Source: Novosphingobium terrae (GTDB taxonomy: Bacteria; Pseudomonadota; Alphaproteobacteria; Sphingomonadales; Sphingomonadaceae). From it: a stretch of 64,000 nt of DNA. Made by a program: the position numbers and the translations under genes. A model generated the notes under the pieces. It saw only the letters and a program-made list of their open reading frames with translations. It ran no database searches and was not told where the DNA came from. Numbering within the stretch: position 1 is the first letter of the stretch; every line of letters begins with the position of its first letter. Location: the NCBI RefSeq assembly GCF_017163935.1, contig NZ_JABVZR010000001.1, positions 3,038,001-3,102,000 on the forward strand, given 5' to 3'. Positions 25,311 through 35,060 of this stretch are shown piece after piece.

Positions 25311-26993
25311 ATGATTCGCACACACTTTCCTGCCTCACGACTGGCGCGGTGGCTGCCGCTTGCCGCGCCCACCGTGCTGGCAGGCATGCTGCTGATCGGC
25401 CTGCTGCTGCCGCTCTACTCCGACGAGGTGGGCTGGCGCCTTCAGGAACGCGCCGGGATCGACGGCGTGGACAAGCTGTTCTCCCAGCAATGCGGCCCCA
25501 ACACGCTGGCCGGGCCGCCATGGTTCATGATGCCGGTGCGCTGGTATTCGGCGTTCTTCAATCTGGCATGGCCCGATCCTTTCGCGGTGCGCCTCTCGGG
25601 CGTGGCCTATGCGCTGGGCTGGGTGGCGATGCTGCTGGCGCTGATCCGTCAGGCCACCGCCGACCGCCTGCGCCGGGGCCAGCTGACGATGCTGTGCTGC
25701 GGGCTGATGGGTCTGGGCGTGATGCCATGGCTGCTGGTGTGGAGCCGCCCCGAGCAGCCCATCATCCTGTGCGCCACCGCCAGCCTGCTGATCGCCATGG
25801 GGCAAAGCCCCCGAAACGGCACGCAGCGCAACCAGAACGGCACGCGCCTGTGGGCCCCGCTGGCGATCCTGCTGCTGGGGGTGATTGCGCTCTCCTATCA
25901 CTTCAAGGCGCTGATCCTGATGCCGCTGTTTGTTGCAGCGATGATCGCGGCCGCGCCCATGCGCCGCAGCTGGATCATGCAGGCGCTGTGTGCCCTCGCC
26001 CTGATCGCTGCGGCGGCGATTTCGGCCCATTACTGGTTCGCCCGCATGGCCTGCCCCGGCGACCCCATCCTTCAGGCCGATCACGCCAAACAAAGCCTCG
26101 GCCTGCAACTGCTGGGCGATGGCCGCTGGGCGATGGCGCCGCTGCGGCTGATCGCCAACTATCAGCTGCCGGTCTATGTGGCTCAGGCCGCGCCGGACAT
26201 CACCCCCATGTCCAACTGGATGCTGCCCCATATCGTCAGCAAGGCCACGCAGATCGGCTGGACCATCGCCCTCAATCTGCTGTGGATCGCCGGCTTTGTG
26301 CTGGCGATCTGGGCGCTGGGCGCGGCGCTGTGGCGGCAAAGACGGGCCTTGCTCGATCTCGACAAGCGCATCGTGCTGGCAGGGGTGACGCTGCTTTGCG
26401 CCTCGGCTTGGTGCATGTCGCAGGTGGTGCGCAATGTCTATGAGGCCAGCTTCGTGCTGCCCTTGCTGGCTCTCACCTTTGCTCTGGCGCTCTGCGTCCC
26501 CCTGTCTCCGCGCCTGACACGCAGCCTGAGCCTTGTGGCCATCACCACCGGTCTGGCCCTGCCGATCAGCGCCATCGCCATTCTGGGGCTCTATGGCCCT
26601 TCGCTGGCACAGGTGGCGGATAAGGGTGGCTATCTGCCCAACCAGCCCTATTCGGTGGGCCTTGCCCATTACAGCACGCTGCGCACCCAAATTCTGCGTG
26701 CCGCCGCCGCTTGCGGCATCACGCCCGCCAACCATCCGGCGCATCTGCTGCTCGACGACATCACCTATTTCACCTTCATGGATGCCCCCTTGCCCGACCA
26801 CAAGACCTCCGTGCTGGAACCGCGCTGGAGCGGCAGCCTGACCGATCCGCTGGCCTATCTGAAGCAGCAGCATGCCTCGGGCGTGGTGCTGGCCTGCGGC
26901 GCCCTGCCCCCGGCCCTGCGCGCAAAGGCGAAGGCCACGGGCGACGTCTGCTGCATCGGCGCGGACCAATGGCAAGGCGGCGCGGCGCAATGA
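25311..26993 (+). CDS. Polytopic membrane protein, candidate GT-C type transferase (paralog 1)
   Basis: A 560-residue protein with about 9-11 transmembrane segments and a soluble C-terminal part of about 120 residues. Right after TM1 comes PLYSDEVGWRLQERAGIDGVDKL; an acidic pair in the first extracytoplasmic loop is typical of GT-C glycosyltransferases such as PMT and ArnT. Further conserved pieces shared with the next gene are QCGPNTL, PVRWYS, VWSRPEQPI, ALSYHFKAL, DDITYFTFMDAP and a C-terminal CC. The glycosyltransferase role is inferred from topology only. The stop overlaps the ATG of paralog 2. Confidence 0.8.
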   Translation: MIRTHFPASRLARWLPLAAPTVLAGMLLIGLLLPLYSDEVGWRLQERAGIDGVDKLFSQQCGPNTLAGPPWFMMPVRWYSAFFNLAWPDPFAVRLSGVAYALGWVAMLLALIRQATADRLRRGQLTMLCCGLMGLGVMPWLLVWSRPEQPIILCATASLLIAMGQSPRNGTQRNQNGTRLWAPLAILLLGVIALSYHFKALILMPLFVAAMIAAAPMRRSWIMQALCALALIAAAAISAHYWFARMACPGDPILQADHAKQSLGLQLLGDGRWAMAPLRLIANYQLPVYVAQAAPDITPMSNWMLPHIVSKATQIGWTIALNLLWIAGFVLAIWALGAALWRQRRALLDLDKRIVLAGVTLLCASAWCMSQVVRNVYEASFVLPLLALTFALALCVPLSPRLTRSLSLVAITTGLALPISAIAILGLYGPSLAQVADKGGYLPNQPYSVGLAHYSTLRTQILRAAAACGITPANHPAHLLLDDITYFTFMDAPLPDHKTSVLEPRWSGSLTDPLAYLKQQHASGVVLACGALPPALRAKAKATGDVCCIGADQWQGGAAQ

Positions 26994-28720
26994 GCGAGGC
27001 CCGCGAGGAAACGCCTCCCTCCTATCTCAAACTGTTCCATTTGCTGCGCCATGGCGTGGTGGCCTCGCTGGTCATGGGGCTGCTGGGCGGGCTGCTGCTG
27101 CCGCTCTACACCGATGAGGTGGGCTGGCGCCTGCAGGAACGCGCCTGGATCGACGGTTTCGACAAGCTCTATTCCGACCAGTGCGGCCCCAACACGCTCT
27201 CCCTGCCGCCCTTCTTTATGTGGCCGGTGCGCTGGTATTCGGGCATCTTCAACCTGCATTTCGCCGAGCCCTATTGGGTGCGGCTGTCGGGCGTGCTCTA
27301 TGCCTGCGCTTGGCTCTATCTGCTGCTGGCGCTGATCCGCCGTCTGGCGCGCAACCGCACAGAGCGCCATATGATCGCGGTGATCGCCTGCACGCTGATC
27401 GGCCTTGGCTGCACCCCGCTGCTGATGGTGTGGAGCCGCCCCGAACAGCCGATCCTCCTCACGCTGACCGCCACGCTGCTGATCGCCAGCCGATCGTGGC
27501 AGGCGCCCGGCAACCGCTTCGAGCCTTTCGCCGATTTCGCCTATTCCAAGACGCTGGCCTCGCCGGAGATCGCCTGGCTGCGCTCGATGAGCATCGCCGC
27601 GCTGGCGATGGTGGCGCTGAGCTATCATTTCAAGGCGCTGATCACCATGCCGGTCTTCGCCGCCGCGATCCTGATGGCCAGCCGGGGCCCGCGCGCTCAT
27701 CTGCCCCGCGCGGTGGCGCTGGCGGTTGTGGTGGGCGCCGCTCTGGCCGCGATGCATTACTGGAGCGCCCGCCTCGCCTGCCCGCTCGACCCGCTGATCA
27801 ACCGCGAGTTCAACCGCCAGAACATCGGCGCGCGCATCGTCAACAATGCCGCCCCCAGCGGACTTGGCGGGCTGCTGCAGATGGGCTGGACAGTCCTCTC
27901 CAACCTGCGCTTCGACGCCTATATCGACAGCGCCGCGCCGCAGGTCGTGCCGATGTCGCGCTGGCTGGTGGCGGGCCGGGTCAGCGCCGACGAGATGCAG
28001 GGCTGGCGCGGCGGCATGGAGGTGATCTGGGCGCTGGCCGGTGCCGCCGGGCTGACCGCCGCTCTGGCCGCGCTGTGGCATCAGGGGCGGCGCAAGGTGC
28101 TGGCCTGCGACGCCGTGATGGCGCTGATCCTGCTGGCCGTGGCCGCCGCCTGGTGCGCCAGCCAGTTCGTGCGCCATGATTACGAGGTTTCCTTCGAGCT
28201 GCCGCTGCTGATTCTGGCCATCGTCATGGGTCTGGCCTCGCCCCATGGGCTGGGCTGGCTGAAACGCGCCCTGCCGGTGCTGGCGATGACGCTGGGGCCG
28301 CTGATGATCCTCTCGCTGGTGCTGGTGGGCGGGCTCTATGGTCCGCCGCTGGTCGAAGCGCTCGACGCCCCGGCCTATCTGCCCGCCCAGCCCTATTCGG
28401 TGCCGCTGTTTGCCCGCACCCACTCGGAAAACGATATTCTGGGCGCGGCGGCGCGCTGCGGTCTCTCGCCCAAAACACCCGCGCGCAATTTGCTGATCGA
28501 CGATGTGACCTATTTCACCTTCATGGCCAGCCATACGCCCCAGCATTATCTGGGTGTGCTGCCGCTGCGCACGCGCGGCTCCATCGAGGACCCGCTGCTC
28601 TATCTCGACAAGCGGCAATCCTCCGGCATCGTGATGGGCTGCAACAAGCTGCCCGAGGAGCTGCGTGACCGGGCAAGACGCCAGGGCTCCTTCTGCTGCC
28701 TGGCCCCGCCCGACTGGTAA
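26990..28720 (+). CDS. Polytopic membrane protein, candidate GT-C type transferase (paralog 2)
   Basis: A 576-residue paralog of the preceding protein, clearly similar along the whole length: PLYTDEVGWRLQERAWIDGFDKL, QCGPNTLSLPPFFM, PVRWYSGIFNL, MVWSRPEQPILL, ALSYHFKAL, YLPAQPYSVPL, DDVTYFTFMASH and SFCCLAPPDW. Topology is the same, with many TM helices then a periplasmic-like C-terminal domain. The ATGA overlap with paralog 1 indicates co-translation, so both are probably needed together. The gene ends 78 bases before a diguanylate cyclase. Confidence 0.8.
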   Translation: MSEAREETPPSYLKLFHLLRHGVVASLVMGLLGGLLLPLYTDEVGWRLQERAWIDGFDKLYSDQCGPNTLSLPPFFMWPVRWYSGIFNLHFAEPYWVRLSGVLYACAWLYLLLALIRRLARNRTERHMIAVIACTLIGLGCTPLLMVWSRPEQPILLTLTATLLIASRSWQAPGNRFEPFADFAYSKTLASPEIAWLRSMSIAALAMVALSYHFKALITMPVFAAAILMASRGPRAHLPRAVALAVVVGAALAAMHYWSARLACPLDPLINREFNRQNIGARIVNNAAPSGLGGLLQMGWTVLSNLRFDAYIDSAAPQVVPMSRWLVAGRVSADEMQGWRGGMEVIWALAGAAGLTAALAALWHQGRRKVLACDAVMALILLAVAAAWCASQFVRHDYEVSFELPLLILAIVMGLASPHGLGWLKRALPVLAMTLGPLMILSLVLVGGLYGPPLVEALDAPAYLPAQPYSVPLFARTHSENDILGAAARCGLSPKTPARNLLIDDVTYFTFMASHTPQHYLGVLPLRTRGSIEDPLLYLDKRQSSGIVMGCNKLPEELRDRARRQGSFCCLAPPDW

Positions 28721-28798
28721 ATACAGGATCTGTAAACCATATTTTCGATCTGAAAAAACCGCCCTTAAAAAGGCCGGCGCAATACCGTCTTCACCGGT

Positions 28799-29941
28799 AT
28801 GAGCGTCCAAGATCCATCCCTGCCCCGCCGCCCTGCCAAGGGCTTGCTGGACTGGTTCGGCTTTGCCGGGCCCAGCGACGTTAACCATGATTCGGAGGGC
28901 GGAAGCCCCCCGATCGTGCCGACGACGCCGCATCAGATCGCCCGCAAGCAGTTGATGGACGACATCACCAACTTCCTGCTGGTGCATGATCTTGAGGTCA
29001 GCAGCTTCACGCTGCAGGTCGCGCATGACTATCTGACGGGCGGCAACCGCCGCGTCATCCGTGCCATCGACGATCAGCTTCAGGCGCGCGAACCGATCAC
29101 CCTGCCGCTGCTCAAGAAGGCCGCCGAGGAAAAGGGCGCCAACCAGAATGAAGCGATGCATCGCCTGATGCGCCGCCTGGAAAACGACATCGAGGATTTC
29201 AGCAAAGCCACCACCGAAGCCTCCAGCGCCACCACCGATTACAACGAAGCGCTGGCCGCTCACGTCAACGATCTCGACAAGGCCCCCGACGAGCATCTCA
29301 AGCGTGAGGAACTGCTCGATCTGGCCCGCTCCATGCTGGAGCGCACCCGCAGCCTCGAAGAGGATATGGCCCGCAGCGCCGAGCAGACCAAGGCCCTGCG
29401 CCGCAGTCTGGAAGAGGCGCGCCGCAACGCCGATCACGATCATCTGACCGGCCTGCCCAACCGCCGCGCCTTCGAAGCCTGCTTCGAGGCCGAATATGCC
29501 TCGGCCAAGACGCGCGGCGAGCATCTCTGCGTCGCCTTCTGCGACATCGACCATTTCAAGCGCATCAATGACACCCATGGCCATGATGCGGGCGACCGCG
29601 TGCTGAAGGTGGTCGCCGAAACGCTGGCCCGCATGTCGGATGACCGCTGCCATGTCGCCCGCCACGGCGGCGAGGAGTTCGTGGTGCTGCTACGCGGCCG
29701 GTCGCTGCATGAGGCCTGGGAAATCCTCGACGACACCCGTCACCGCATGGCCGAGCGCAAGCTGATCAACCGCGCCACCGAAGCCGCTTTCGGTCAGGTG
29801 ACCTTCTCGGCAGGCATCGCCGATGTCTTCGCCTCGGAAGACCCGCGCGATGCGCTGAGCGCTGCCGACAAGGCGCTCTACAAGGCCAAGGAATCGGGCC
29901 GCAACAAGGTGGTGGTTGCCGAAAAGCCCACCAAGGCCTGA
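28799..29941 (+). CDS. GGDEF-domain diguanylate cyclase, cytoplasmic
   Basis: A 380-residue protein. The N-terminal 200 residues are soluble and largely helical with a coiled coil (LARSMLERTRSLEEDMARSAEQTKALRRSLEEARRNAD). The GGDEF domain starts at DHDHLTGLPNRRAFE, with CDIDHFKRINDTHGHDAGDRVL and an intact active-site motif GGEEF (around residues 288-292), predicting conversion of 2 GTP to c-di-GMP. The inhibitory RXXD I-site is absent (DDRC at that place). There are no TM segments. The N-terminal half is a putative input domain of unknown ligand. Confidence 0.93.
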   Translation: MSVQDPSLPRRPAKGLLDWFGFAGPSDVNHDSEGGSPPIVPTTPHQIARKQLMDDITNFLLVHDLEVSSFTLQVAHDYLTGGNRRVIRAIDDQLQAREPITLPLLKKAAEEKGANQNEAMHRLMRRLENDIEDFSKATTEASSATTDYNEALAAHVNDLDKAPDEHLKREELLDLARSMLERTRSLEEDMARSAEQTKALRRSLEEARRNADHDHLTGLPNRRAFEACFEAEYASAKTRGEHLCVAFCDIDHFKRINDTHGHDAGDRVLKVVAETLARMSDDRCHVARHGGEEFVVLLRGRSLHEAWEILDDTRHRMAERKLINRATEAAFGQVTFSAGIADVFASEDPRDALSAADKALYKAKESGRNKVVVAEKPTKA

Positions 29942-29952
29942 GAGTCCTTTTG

Positions 29953-30083
29953 GCACATGCGCGAAAGCGCATGTGCGGCGCGGCACCGGCCCTCTCCCCC
30001 ACCCGGCCACCCAACGGCAGTATCTTATGGGTGGCCGGGTGGGGGAGAGGGCTGGTGCCGCAAATCCGGCTTTCGCCGGATTT
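29953..30083. repeat. Triple-hairpin element family 2 (copy 1)
   Basis: Three hairpins in a row. a: GCACATGCGC-gaaa-GCGCATGTGC (29953-29976). b: two 32-base arms (29981-30012 and 30029-30060) that pair fully with one G-U wobble, containing GGCCCTCTCCCCCACCC and its complement. c: AAATCCGGC-tttc-GCCGGATTT (30062-30083). The inverted copy is at 36750-36889. The remaining gap to 30198 holds nothing further. Confidence 0.85.
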
Positions 30084-30198
30084 CCAAAGAAAATGCCGGC
30101 ATGCCCCAGGGGAGGGCAGCCGGCATTCCCATGCAGGACATGGTGCATGTTCAGGGGAACGATGCACCCTTGAGGGGACGGGCTTGCGCCCGCTGGCG

Positions 30199-30435
30199 TC
30201 AGTTGTCCTGCGACTCGTCGGGAGCGGGCTGATCGGACCAGTCCTGATCGGTGGCCGACTGATCCGTTTCGGCCTGCTCGCCGTCGAAATGCTCTTTTAC
30301 GGCCTTCACACCCTCGAAACCGGCCACCGCGGCAACGCCCTTGGCCAGCAGACCCGCATCGGGATCGACAGCTTCAAGCGCCTTGTCGGCGGCGAAGGCT
30401 CCGGCGGCTTCTTCCAGAAAATCCTTGATGCCCAT
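30199..30435 (-). CDS. Small acidic hypothetical protein
   Basis: A 78-residue product: a helical N-terminus (MGIKDFLEEAAGAFAADKALEAVD), a Gly/Ala-rich middle (GLLAKGVAAVAGFEGVKAVKEHF) and a strongly acidic Gln/Asp tail ending DESQDN. An excellent AGGAGAG sits 8 bases before the ATG. No signal peptide. It might be a small membrane- or DNA-associated protein; I do not recognise a family. It is read divergently from pnp's terminator side. Confidence 0.7.
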   Translation of the reverse strand: MGIKDFLEEAAGAFAADKALEAVDPDAGLLAKGVAAVAGFEGVKAVKEHFDGEQAETDQSATDQDWSDQPAPDESQDN

Positions 30436-30610
30436 GTGACTCTCTCCTGTGACTCTGCAGAGCGCCGGAGGCGGTGAGACAGCGGTGCGTCCGGCAGCAT
30501 TTATATAGATTTTTTATGCCGCGCCAGCACGTAAATTCTCGTCACGCCGCAGCGTGTTTTCAAGCCGGGTGACCGCCTGGCGCCTTGCTGAAACACGGCA
30601 TCACACAGGC

Positions 30611-30646
30611 AAAGAAAAGGGCCCGCCGGATCAACCGGCGGGCCCC
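30611..30646 (-). terminator. Terminator after pnp
   Basis: On the minus strand GGGCCCGCCGG pairs with CCGGCGGGCCC (30619-30629 / 30635-30645), followed by TTTTCTTT (30618 down to 30611). Confidence 0.9.
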
Positions 30647-30671
30647 TTCCTGTTCAGCGCTGTGGCGCCGA

Positions 30672-32966
30672 TCAGTCGTCCGACTTCAGGAAAGCCGGCA
30701 TGTGATCGGGGTTGCCGCCTTCGCGGTCGCCACGGGGCTCGCGACGGGGACCACGGTCGCCGCCACGGCCACCGCGATCGCCACGGTCGCTGCGCGGACC
30801 ACGGCGGTCACCGCGATCAGGACGGTCGCCGCGCGGTTCGCGGGGCTCGCGAGCAGGACGGGTGTCCTCCAGCTCGGCGCCGCTCTCCTGATCGACAACG
30901 CGCATCGACAGGCGCACCTTGCCGCGCTGGTCGATCTCGAGGACCTTCACGAAGACCTCCTGACCTTCCTTCACGACGTCGGTGGGCTTCTCCACGCGCT
31001 CGTTCTTCATTTCGCTGACGTGGACGAGACCGTCCTTGCCGCCCATGAAGTTCACGAAAGCGCCGAAGTCGACGATGTTGACGACCTTGCCCTTGTAGAT
31101 CTTGCCGACTTCGGCCTCTTCCACGATGCCCAGAATCCAGACCTTGGCGGCCTCGATCTGCGCGACATCGCTGGACGAGATCTTGATGATGCCCTCATCG
31201 TCGATGTCGACCTTGGCGCCGGTCTGGGCGACGATCTCGCGGATCACCTTGCCGCCGGTGCCGATCACGTCACGGATCTTCGACTTGTCGATGCTGATGG
31301 TCTCGATGCGCGGGGCATGAGCCGACAGCTCGGTGCGGGCTTCGCCCAGAGCCTTGAGCATCTCGCCCAGGATGTGAGCGCGGCCTTCCTTGGCCTGATC
31401 CAGCGCCTGCTTCATGATGGCTTCGGTGATACCGGCCACCTTGATGTCCATCTGCATCGTGGTGATGCCTTCGGACGTACCGGCCACCTTGAAGTCCATG
31501 TCGCCCAGGTGGTCTTCGTCACCCAGAATGTCGGACAGCACGGTGAACTTGTCGCCTTCCAGGATCAGACCCATGGCGATGCCCGACACAGGGCGAACCA
31601 GCGGCACGCCGGCGTCCATCATCGAGAGCGAACCGCCGCAGACGGTGGCCATCGAGGACGAACCGTTCGACTCGGTGATGTCCGAGAGAACGCGGATCGT
31701 GTAGGGGAAGTCTTCCTTCGAAGGCAGCACGGGGTGCAGCGCGCGCCAGGCCAGCTTGCCATGGCCGACTTCACGACGACCCGGGGCGCCGAAGCGGCCC
31801 ACTTCGCCCACCGAATAGGGGGGGAAGTTGTAGTGCAGCATGAAGTTCGAATACGACAGGCCGTCGAGGCCGTCGATCATCTGCTCGGCGTCCTTGGTGC
31901 CCAGCGTGGTGGTGCAGATCGACTGCGTTTCACCACGCGTGAACAGCGCCGAACCATGGGTGCGGGGCAGGAAGCCGACCATCGATTCGATGGGGCGGAT
32001 CTGCGTGGTGGTGCGGCCGTCGATGCGCTTGCCGTCCTTCAGGATGGCGCCGCGCACGATTTCGGCTTCCAGCTTCTTGGTCAGCTTGATCGCGGTCATG
32101 ATCGTCTGGCCATCGGCTTCGGCGTACTTGGCCTTCACCTTGTCACGCAGGGCGTTCAGCGCGTTCGAGCGGGCCGACTTGTCGGTCAGCTTGTAGGCCG
32201 CGGTGATGTCCTTGCCGATCAGCTTCTTGATCTCGGCCTTCAGGGCGGTGTTGCCGTCCTGCGACTTGACTTCCCAAGGCTCCTTGGCGGCCTTCTCGGC
32301 CAGATCGATGATGCCGTTGATGACCTTGCGGATCTCGGCATGAGCGAACTGCACGGCGCCCAGCATGGTCTCTTCCGAAAGCTCCTTGGCTTCCGATTCC
32401 ACCATCATCACGGCATTGCCGGTGGCGGCGACGACCAGATCCAGCTCGCCCTCGGCAACCTGCGCCATCGAGGGGTTCAGCTGGTACTCGCCGTCCTTGT
32501 AACCGACGCGGGCAGCGCCGATCGGGCCCATGAAGGGCAGACCCGAGATGGTCAGCGCAGCCGAGGCCGCGATCATCGCGACGATATCGGGCTCGCTCTC
32601 GCCGTCATAGCTCAGAACCTGAGCGATAACGTTGATCTCGTTGTAGAAACCTTCGGGGAACAGCGGGCGGACCGGACGGTCGATCAGGCGGGAAACCAGC
32701 GTTTCCTTTTCCGTCGCGCCGCGCTCGCGCTTGAAGAAGCCACCGGGGATACGGCCCGCAGCGGAGAACTTCTCCTGATAGTGAACGGTCAGCGGGAAGA
32801 AGTCCTGGCCTTCCTTCACGCTCTTGGCGGCGGTCACGGCGCAGAGCACCACGGTCTCGCCATAGGTGGCCAGCACGGCGCCATTGGCCTGACGGGCCAC
32901 ACGGCCGGTTTCGAGGGTGAGGGTCTTTCCGCCCCACTCCAGCGATACGGTTTTCACGTCGAACAT
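30672..32966 (-). CDS. pnp: Polynucleotide phosphorylase
   Basis: A 764-residue 3'-5' phosphorolytic exoribonuclease of the RNA degradosome. It starts with RNase PH domain 1 (residues about 1-140), the all-helical domain, RNase PH domain 2 ([18 protein letters not shown], catalytic Asp in [20 protein letters not shown]), the KH domain ([16 protein letters not shown]) and the S1 domain ([20 protein letters not shown]). It ends with an Arg/Gly/Asp-rich tail of about 55 residues. It is the last gene of the rpsO-pnp unit; its 185-base leader carries a hairpin that ends rpsO transcripts. Confidence 0.98.
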   Translation of the reverse strand: MFDVKTVSLEWGGKTLTLETGRVARQANGAVLATYGETVVLCAVTAAKSVKEGQDFFPLTVHYQEKFSAAGRIPGGFFKRERGATEKETLVSRLIDRPVRPLFPEGFYNEINVIAQVLSYDGESEPDIVAMIAASAALTISGLPFMGPIGAARVGYKDGEYQLNPSMAQVAEGELDLVVAATGNAVMMVESEAKELSEETMLGAVQFAHAEIRKVINGIIDLAEKAAKEPWEVKSQDGNTALKAEIKKLIGKDITAAYKLTDKSARSNALNALRDKVKAKYAEADGQTIMTAIKLTKKLEAEIVRGAILKDGKRIDGRTTTQIRPIESMVGFLPRTHGSALFTRGETQSICTTTLGTKDAEQMIDGLDGLSYSNFMLHYNFPPYSVGEVGRFGAPGRREVGHGKLAWRALHPVLPSKEDFPYTIRVLSDITESNGSSSMATVCGGSLSMMDAGVPLVRPVSGIAMGLILEGDKFTVLSDILGDEDHLGDMDFKVAGTSEGITTMQMDIKVAGITEAIMKQALDQAKEGRAHILGEMLKALGEARTELSAHAPRIETISIDKSKIRDVIGTGGKVIREIVAQTGAKVDIDDEGIIKISSSDVAQIEAAKVWILGIVEEAEVGKIYKGKVVNIVDFGAFVNFMGGKDGLVHVSEMKNERVEKPTDVVKEGQEVFVKVLEIDQRGKVRLSMRVVDQESGAELEDTRPAREPREPRGDRPDRGDRRGPRSDRGDRGGRGGDRGPRREPRGDREGGNPDHMPAFLKSDD

Positions 32967-33109
32967 TCTTTTTCCTTCGCCCCGCGCGGCCCTATTGCCT
33001 GCGCAAGGTTGCTATGCCGGGGGTGCCGTCCCGGTCCGGTGCGGGGCTTGTTTCCGCGCCCCAGAGCCGCCCGCCGGATTGCGGACATGCCCGTATTTTT
33101 GAAACTCAC

Positions 33110-33142
33110 ATATGAAAAGCGCCCCGCGAAGGGGGCGCTTCC
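33110..33142 (-). terminator. Terminator / processing hairpin between rpsO and pnp
   Basis: On the minus strand AAGCGCCCC pairs with GGGGCGCTT (33117-33125 / 33132-33140), followed by TTTTC. It ends 10 bases after the rpsO stop codon. In other bacteria an RNase III site lies in this spacer; here only the terminator-like hairpin is plain. Confidence 0.8.
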
Positions 33143-33151
33143 AATCGAACC

Positions 33152-33421
33152 TTACTTACGCAGGCCCAGCTTGGCGATGAGAGCATTGTAACGCTCCACA
33201 TCCTTCTTCTTCAGGTAGGCGAGCAGGGTGCGACGCTTGTTCACCATCATGAGCAGGCCACGACGCGAATGGTTATCCTTGTGGTGGGCCTTGAAGTGCT
33301 CGGTCAGGGTCTTGATGCGGCTCGTCAGGATGGCGACCTGCACCTCGGGCGAACCCGTGTCATTGGCGGCGCGGGCGTTGTCCTGAATGATTTCCTGCTT
33401 CAGTTCGGGCGAAACCGACAT
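33152..33421 (-). CDS. rpsO: 30S ribosomal protein S15
   Basis: An 89-residue primary 16S-binding protein of standard length, with the S15 signatures [49 protein letters not shown] and [13 protein letters not shown]. It lies 5 bases downstream of truB and upstream of pnp, the conserved bacterial order. Confidence 0.98.
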   Translation of the reverse strand: MSVSPELKQEIIQDNARAANDTGSPEVQVAILTSRIKTLTEHFKAHHKDNHSRRGLLMMVNKRRTLLAYLKKKDVERYNALIAKLGLRK

Positions 33422-33426
33422 TTTCT

Positions 33427-34368
33427 CTACTCCGCGACATCGGGAAGGTTGAACCCCCGCACGACTTTCATCGCACCCCCTTCAAGCTCCACCAGCGCCA
33501 CCGGCACGGGGCCGTGATACGCACAGAAAAGCCCGTCGGGATGGGGCTGTCCGATCAGAACGCGACCCTGACGGATCGCCCCTGCCTCTGTGGACGTGAG
33601 GGAGAGGGCCGGGATGTCGACCAGCCCCGCCTCCAGCGGCAGAAGTACCTGTTCAAGCGGCGCCCCTTGGCCGATTTCGTTCAATCTGTCCAGCGAAATC
33701 GCCTGTTTCAGGGTGAACGGCCCGGCGCTTTCGCGCCTCAGCATGGTCACATGGCCGCGCGATCCCAGCGCCAGAGCGATGTCCCGCGCCAGGCTGCGGA
33801 TGTAGGTGCCCTTGGAGACATGGGCGCGCAAAGTAGCACTCCCCTCGCCCCCCCCACCTTCGTAATCCACCAGATCGAGACTATGGATCGTGACCTTGCG
33901 CGAGGCCAGTTCCACCTCCACGCCCTTGCGCGCCAGATCATAAGCACGCGCGCCATCGACCTTGAGCGCGCTGTAGATGGGCGGCACCTGCTCGATGGGG
34001 CCGGTGAAGAGGGGCAGCACCTGCGCCACCTCGGCGGCTTCGGGGATTTTCTCGCTGGTGGCGATGACCTCACCCTCCAGATCCAGCGTCGAGGTTTCGG
34101 CGCCGAATTTCACGGTGAAGCTGTAGACCTTGCTGGCATCCAGCATCCGCCCGGTCAGCTTGGTCGCCTCGCCCAGAGCGATGGGCAGCAGGCCGCTGGC
34201 CAAAGGATCGAGCGTGCCGCCATGGCCCACCTTGATCCCGCCCTTCAGCTTCATGTTGAAGCCCGCCTGCCGCAGATTGCGCTTCACCGCGCTGACGGCC
34301 TGCGTGCTGCCCAGCTCCAGCGGCTTGTCGAGGATGATCCAGCCGTTGACGGCGGTGTCGGGGGCCAT
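33427..34368 (-). CDS. truB: tRNA pseudouridine-55 synthase
   Basis: A 313-residue enzyme that makes pseudouridine 55 in the T-loop of tRNAs. The catalytic Asp lies in [16 protein letters not shown], with [41 protein letters not shown] and [17 protein letters not shown]. The start [10 protein letters not shown] at 34368 is chosen, 2 bases after the protease stop; the frame extends 18 codons upstream into that gene. Confidence 0.96.
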   Translation of the reverse strand: MAPDTAVNGWIILDKPLELGSTQAVSAVKRNLRQAGFNMKLKGGIKVGHGGTLDPLASGLLPIALGEATKLTGRMLDASKVYSFTVKFGAETSTLDLEGEVIATSEKIPEAAEVAQVLPLFTGPIEQVPPIYSALKVDGARAYDLARKGVEVELASRKVTIHSLDLVDYEGGGGEGSATLRAHVSKGTYIRSLARDIALALGSRGHVTMLRRESAGPFTLKQAISLDRLNEIGQGAPLEQVLLPLEAGLVDIPALSLTSTEAGAIRQGRVLIGQPHPDGLFCAYHGPVPVALVELEGGAMKVVRGFNLPDVAE

Positions 34369-34370
34369 GG

Positions 34371-35060
34371 TCAGAACCTCCCCGTCCAATGCGCGACCTG
34401 CATTACATGCGCATAGAGCCACTCGAAGGGCGGCCCGACAAAGCTCCCGATGGGATCGAAGCTGGGGATCACCTGAGGCAGCAGCACCAGCAGAACCAGA
34501 ACGAGCGCAAAGCCCAACCGCCGAAACTTCGCGTAAAATTCTGCGGCTTTCGCAGGCAGCAATCCCTCGACGATATGCGAACCGTCAAACGGCGGGATCG
34601 GCAGCAGGTTGAAGATCGCCAGAAACAGATTGATCTGGATAAAGGTGGCCAGCAGCTCCACCACATTCACCAACCAGCGCGTGTCCGGTCCCAGCGGCAT
34701 GGCGCCAATCGGCCCCAGCACCAGCGCCGCGATCAACGCCATCACAATGTTCGACCCCGGCCCCGCCGCCGCAACCAGCATCATGCCGACACGCGGATTG
34801 CGCAGCCGCCACTTGTTGACCGGCACCGGCTTGGCCCAACCGAACACCGGCAGATGCGCCAGCGCCAGCAGCCCCGGCAGCACCACCGTGCCGATGGGAT
34901 CGACATGGCGCAGCGGGTTGAGACTCAGCCTTTTGGCATCGCGCGCGGTCGGATCACCCAGAGCGCGCGCGGCCCAGCCATGCGCCACCTCATGGAAGAC
35001 GATGGCCACGATCAGCGGCACTGCCAGCATCACGATCTGATGGATCAGCGCGCCGCTCAT
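34371..35060 (-). CDS. Site-2 protease family membrane peptidase (M50B)
   Basis: A 229-residue integral membrane metalloprotease of the short S2P group. HEVAH in [14 protein letters not shown] is the HEXXH zinc site, and [13 protein letters not shown] gives the third ligand Asp. About six TM segments, no PDZ domain. Such short forms lack a known substrate. It sits between tdk (ATGA overlap at 35057-35060) and truB, an insertion into the otherwise conserved rbfA-truB order. Confidence 0.92.
   Translation of the reverse strand: MSGALIHQIVMLAVPLIVAIVFHEVAHGWAARALGDPTARDAKRLSLNPLRHVDPIGTVVLPGLLALAHLPVFGWAKPVPVNKWRLRNPRVGMMLVAAAGPGSNIVMALIAALVLGPIGAMPLGPDTRWLVNVVELLATFIQINLFLAIFNLLPIPPFDGSHIVEGLLPAKAAEFYAKFRRLGFALVLVLLVLLPQVIPSFDPIGSFVGPPFEWLYAHVMQVAHWTGRF

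Noticed and set aside
26855..29665. A 936-codon open frame on the minus strand opposite the two membrane proteins and the GGDEF gene
   Set aside because: Antisense shadow of high-GC3 genes: composition rich in Gly, His and Arg with no domain, and it spans several real genes.
30585..33191. An 868-codon plus-strand frame opposite pnp
   Set aside because: pnp is unmistakable on the minus strand; the plus frame is low-complexity and has no family features.
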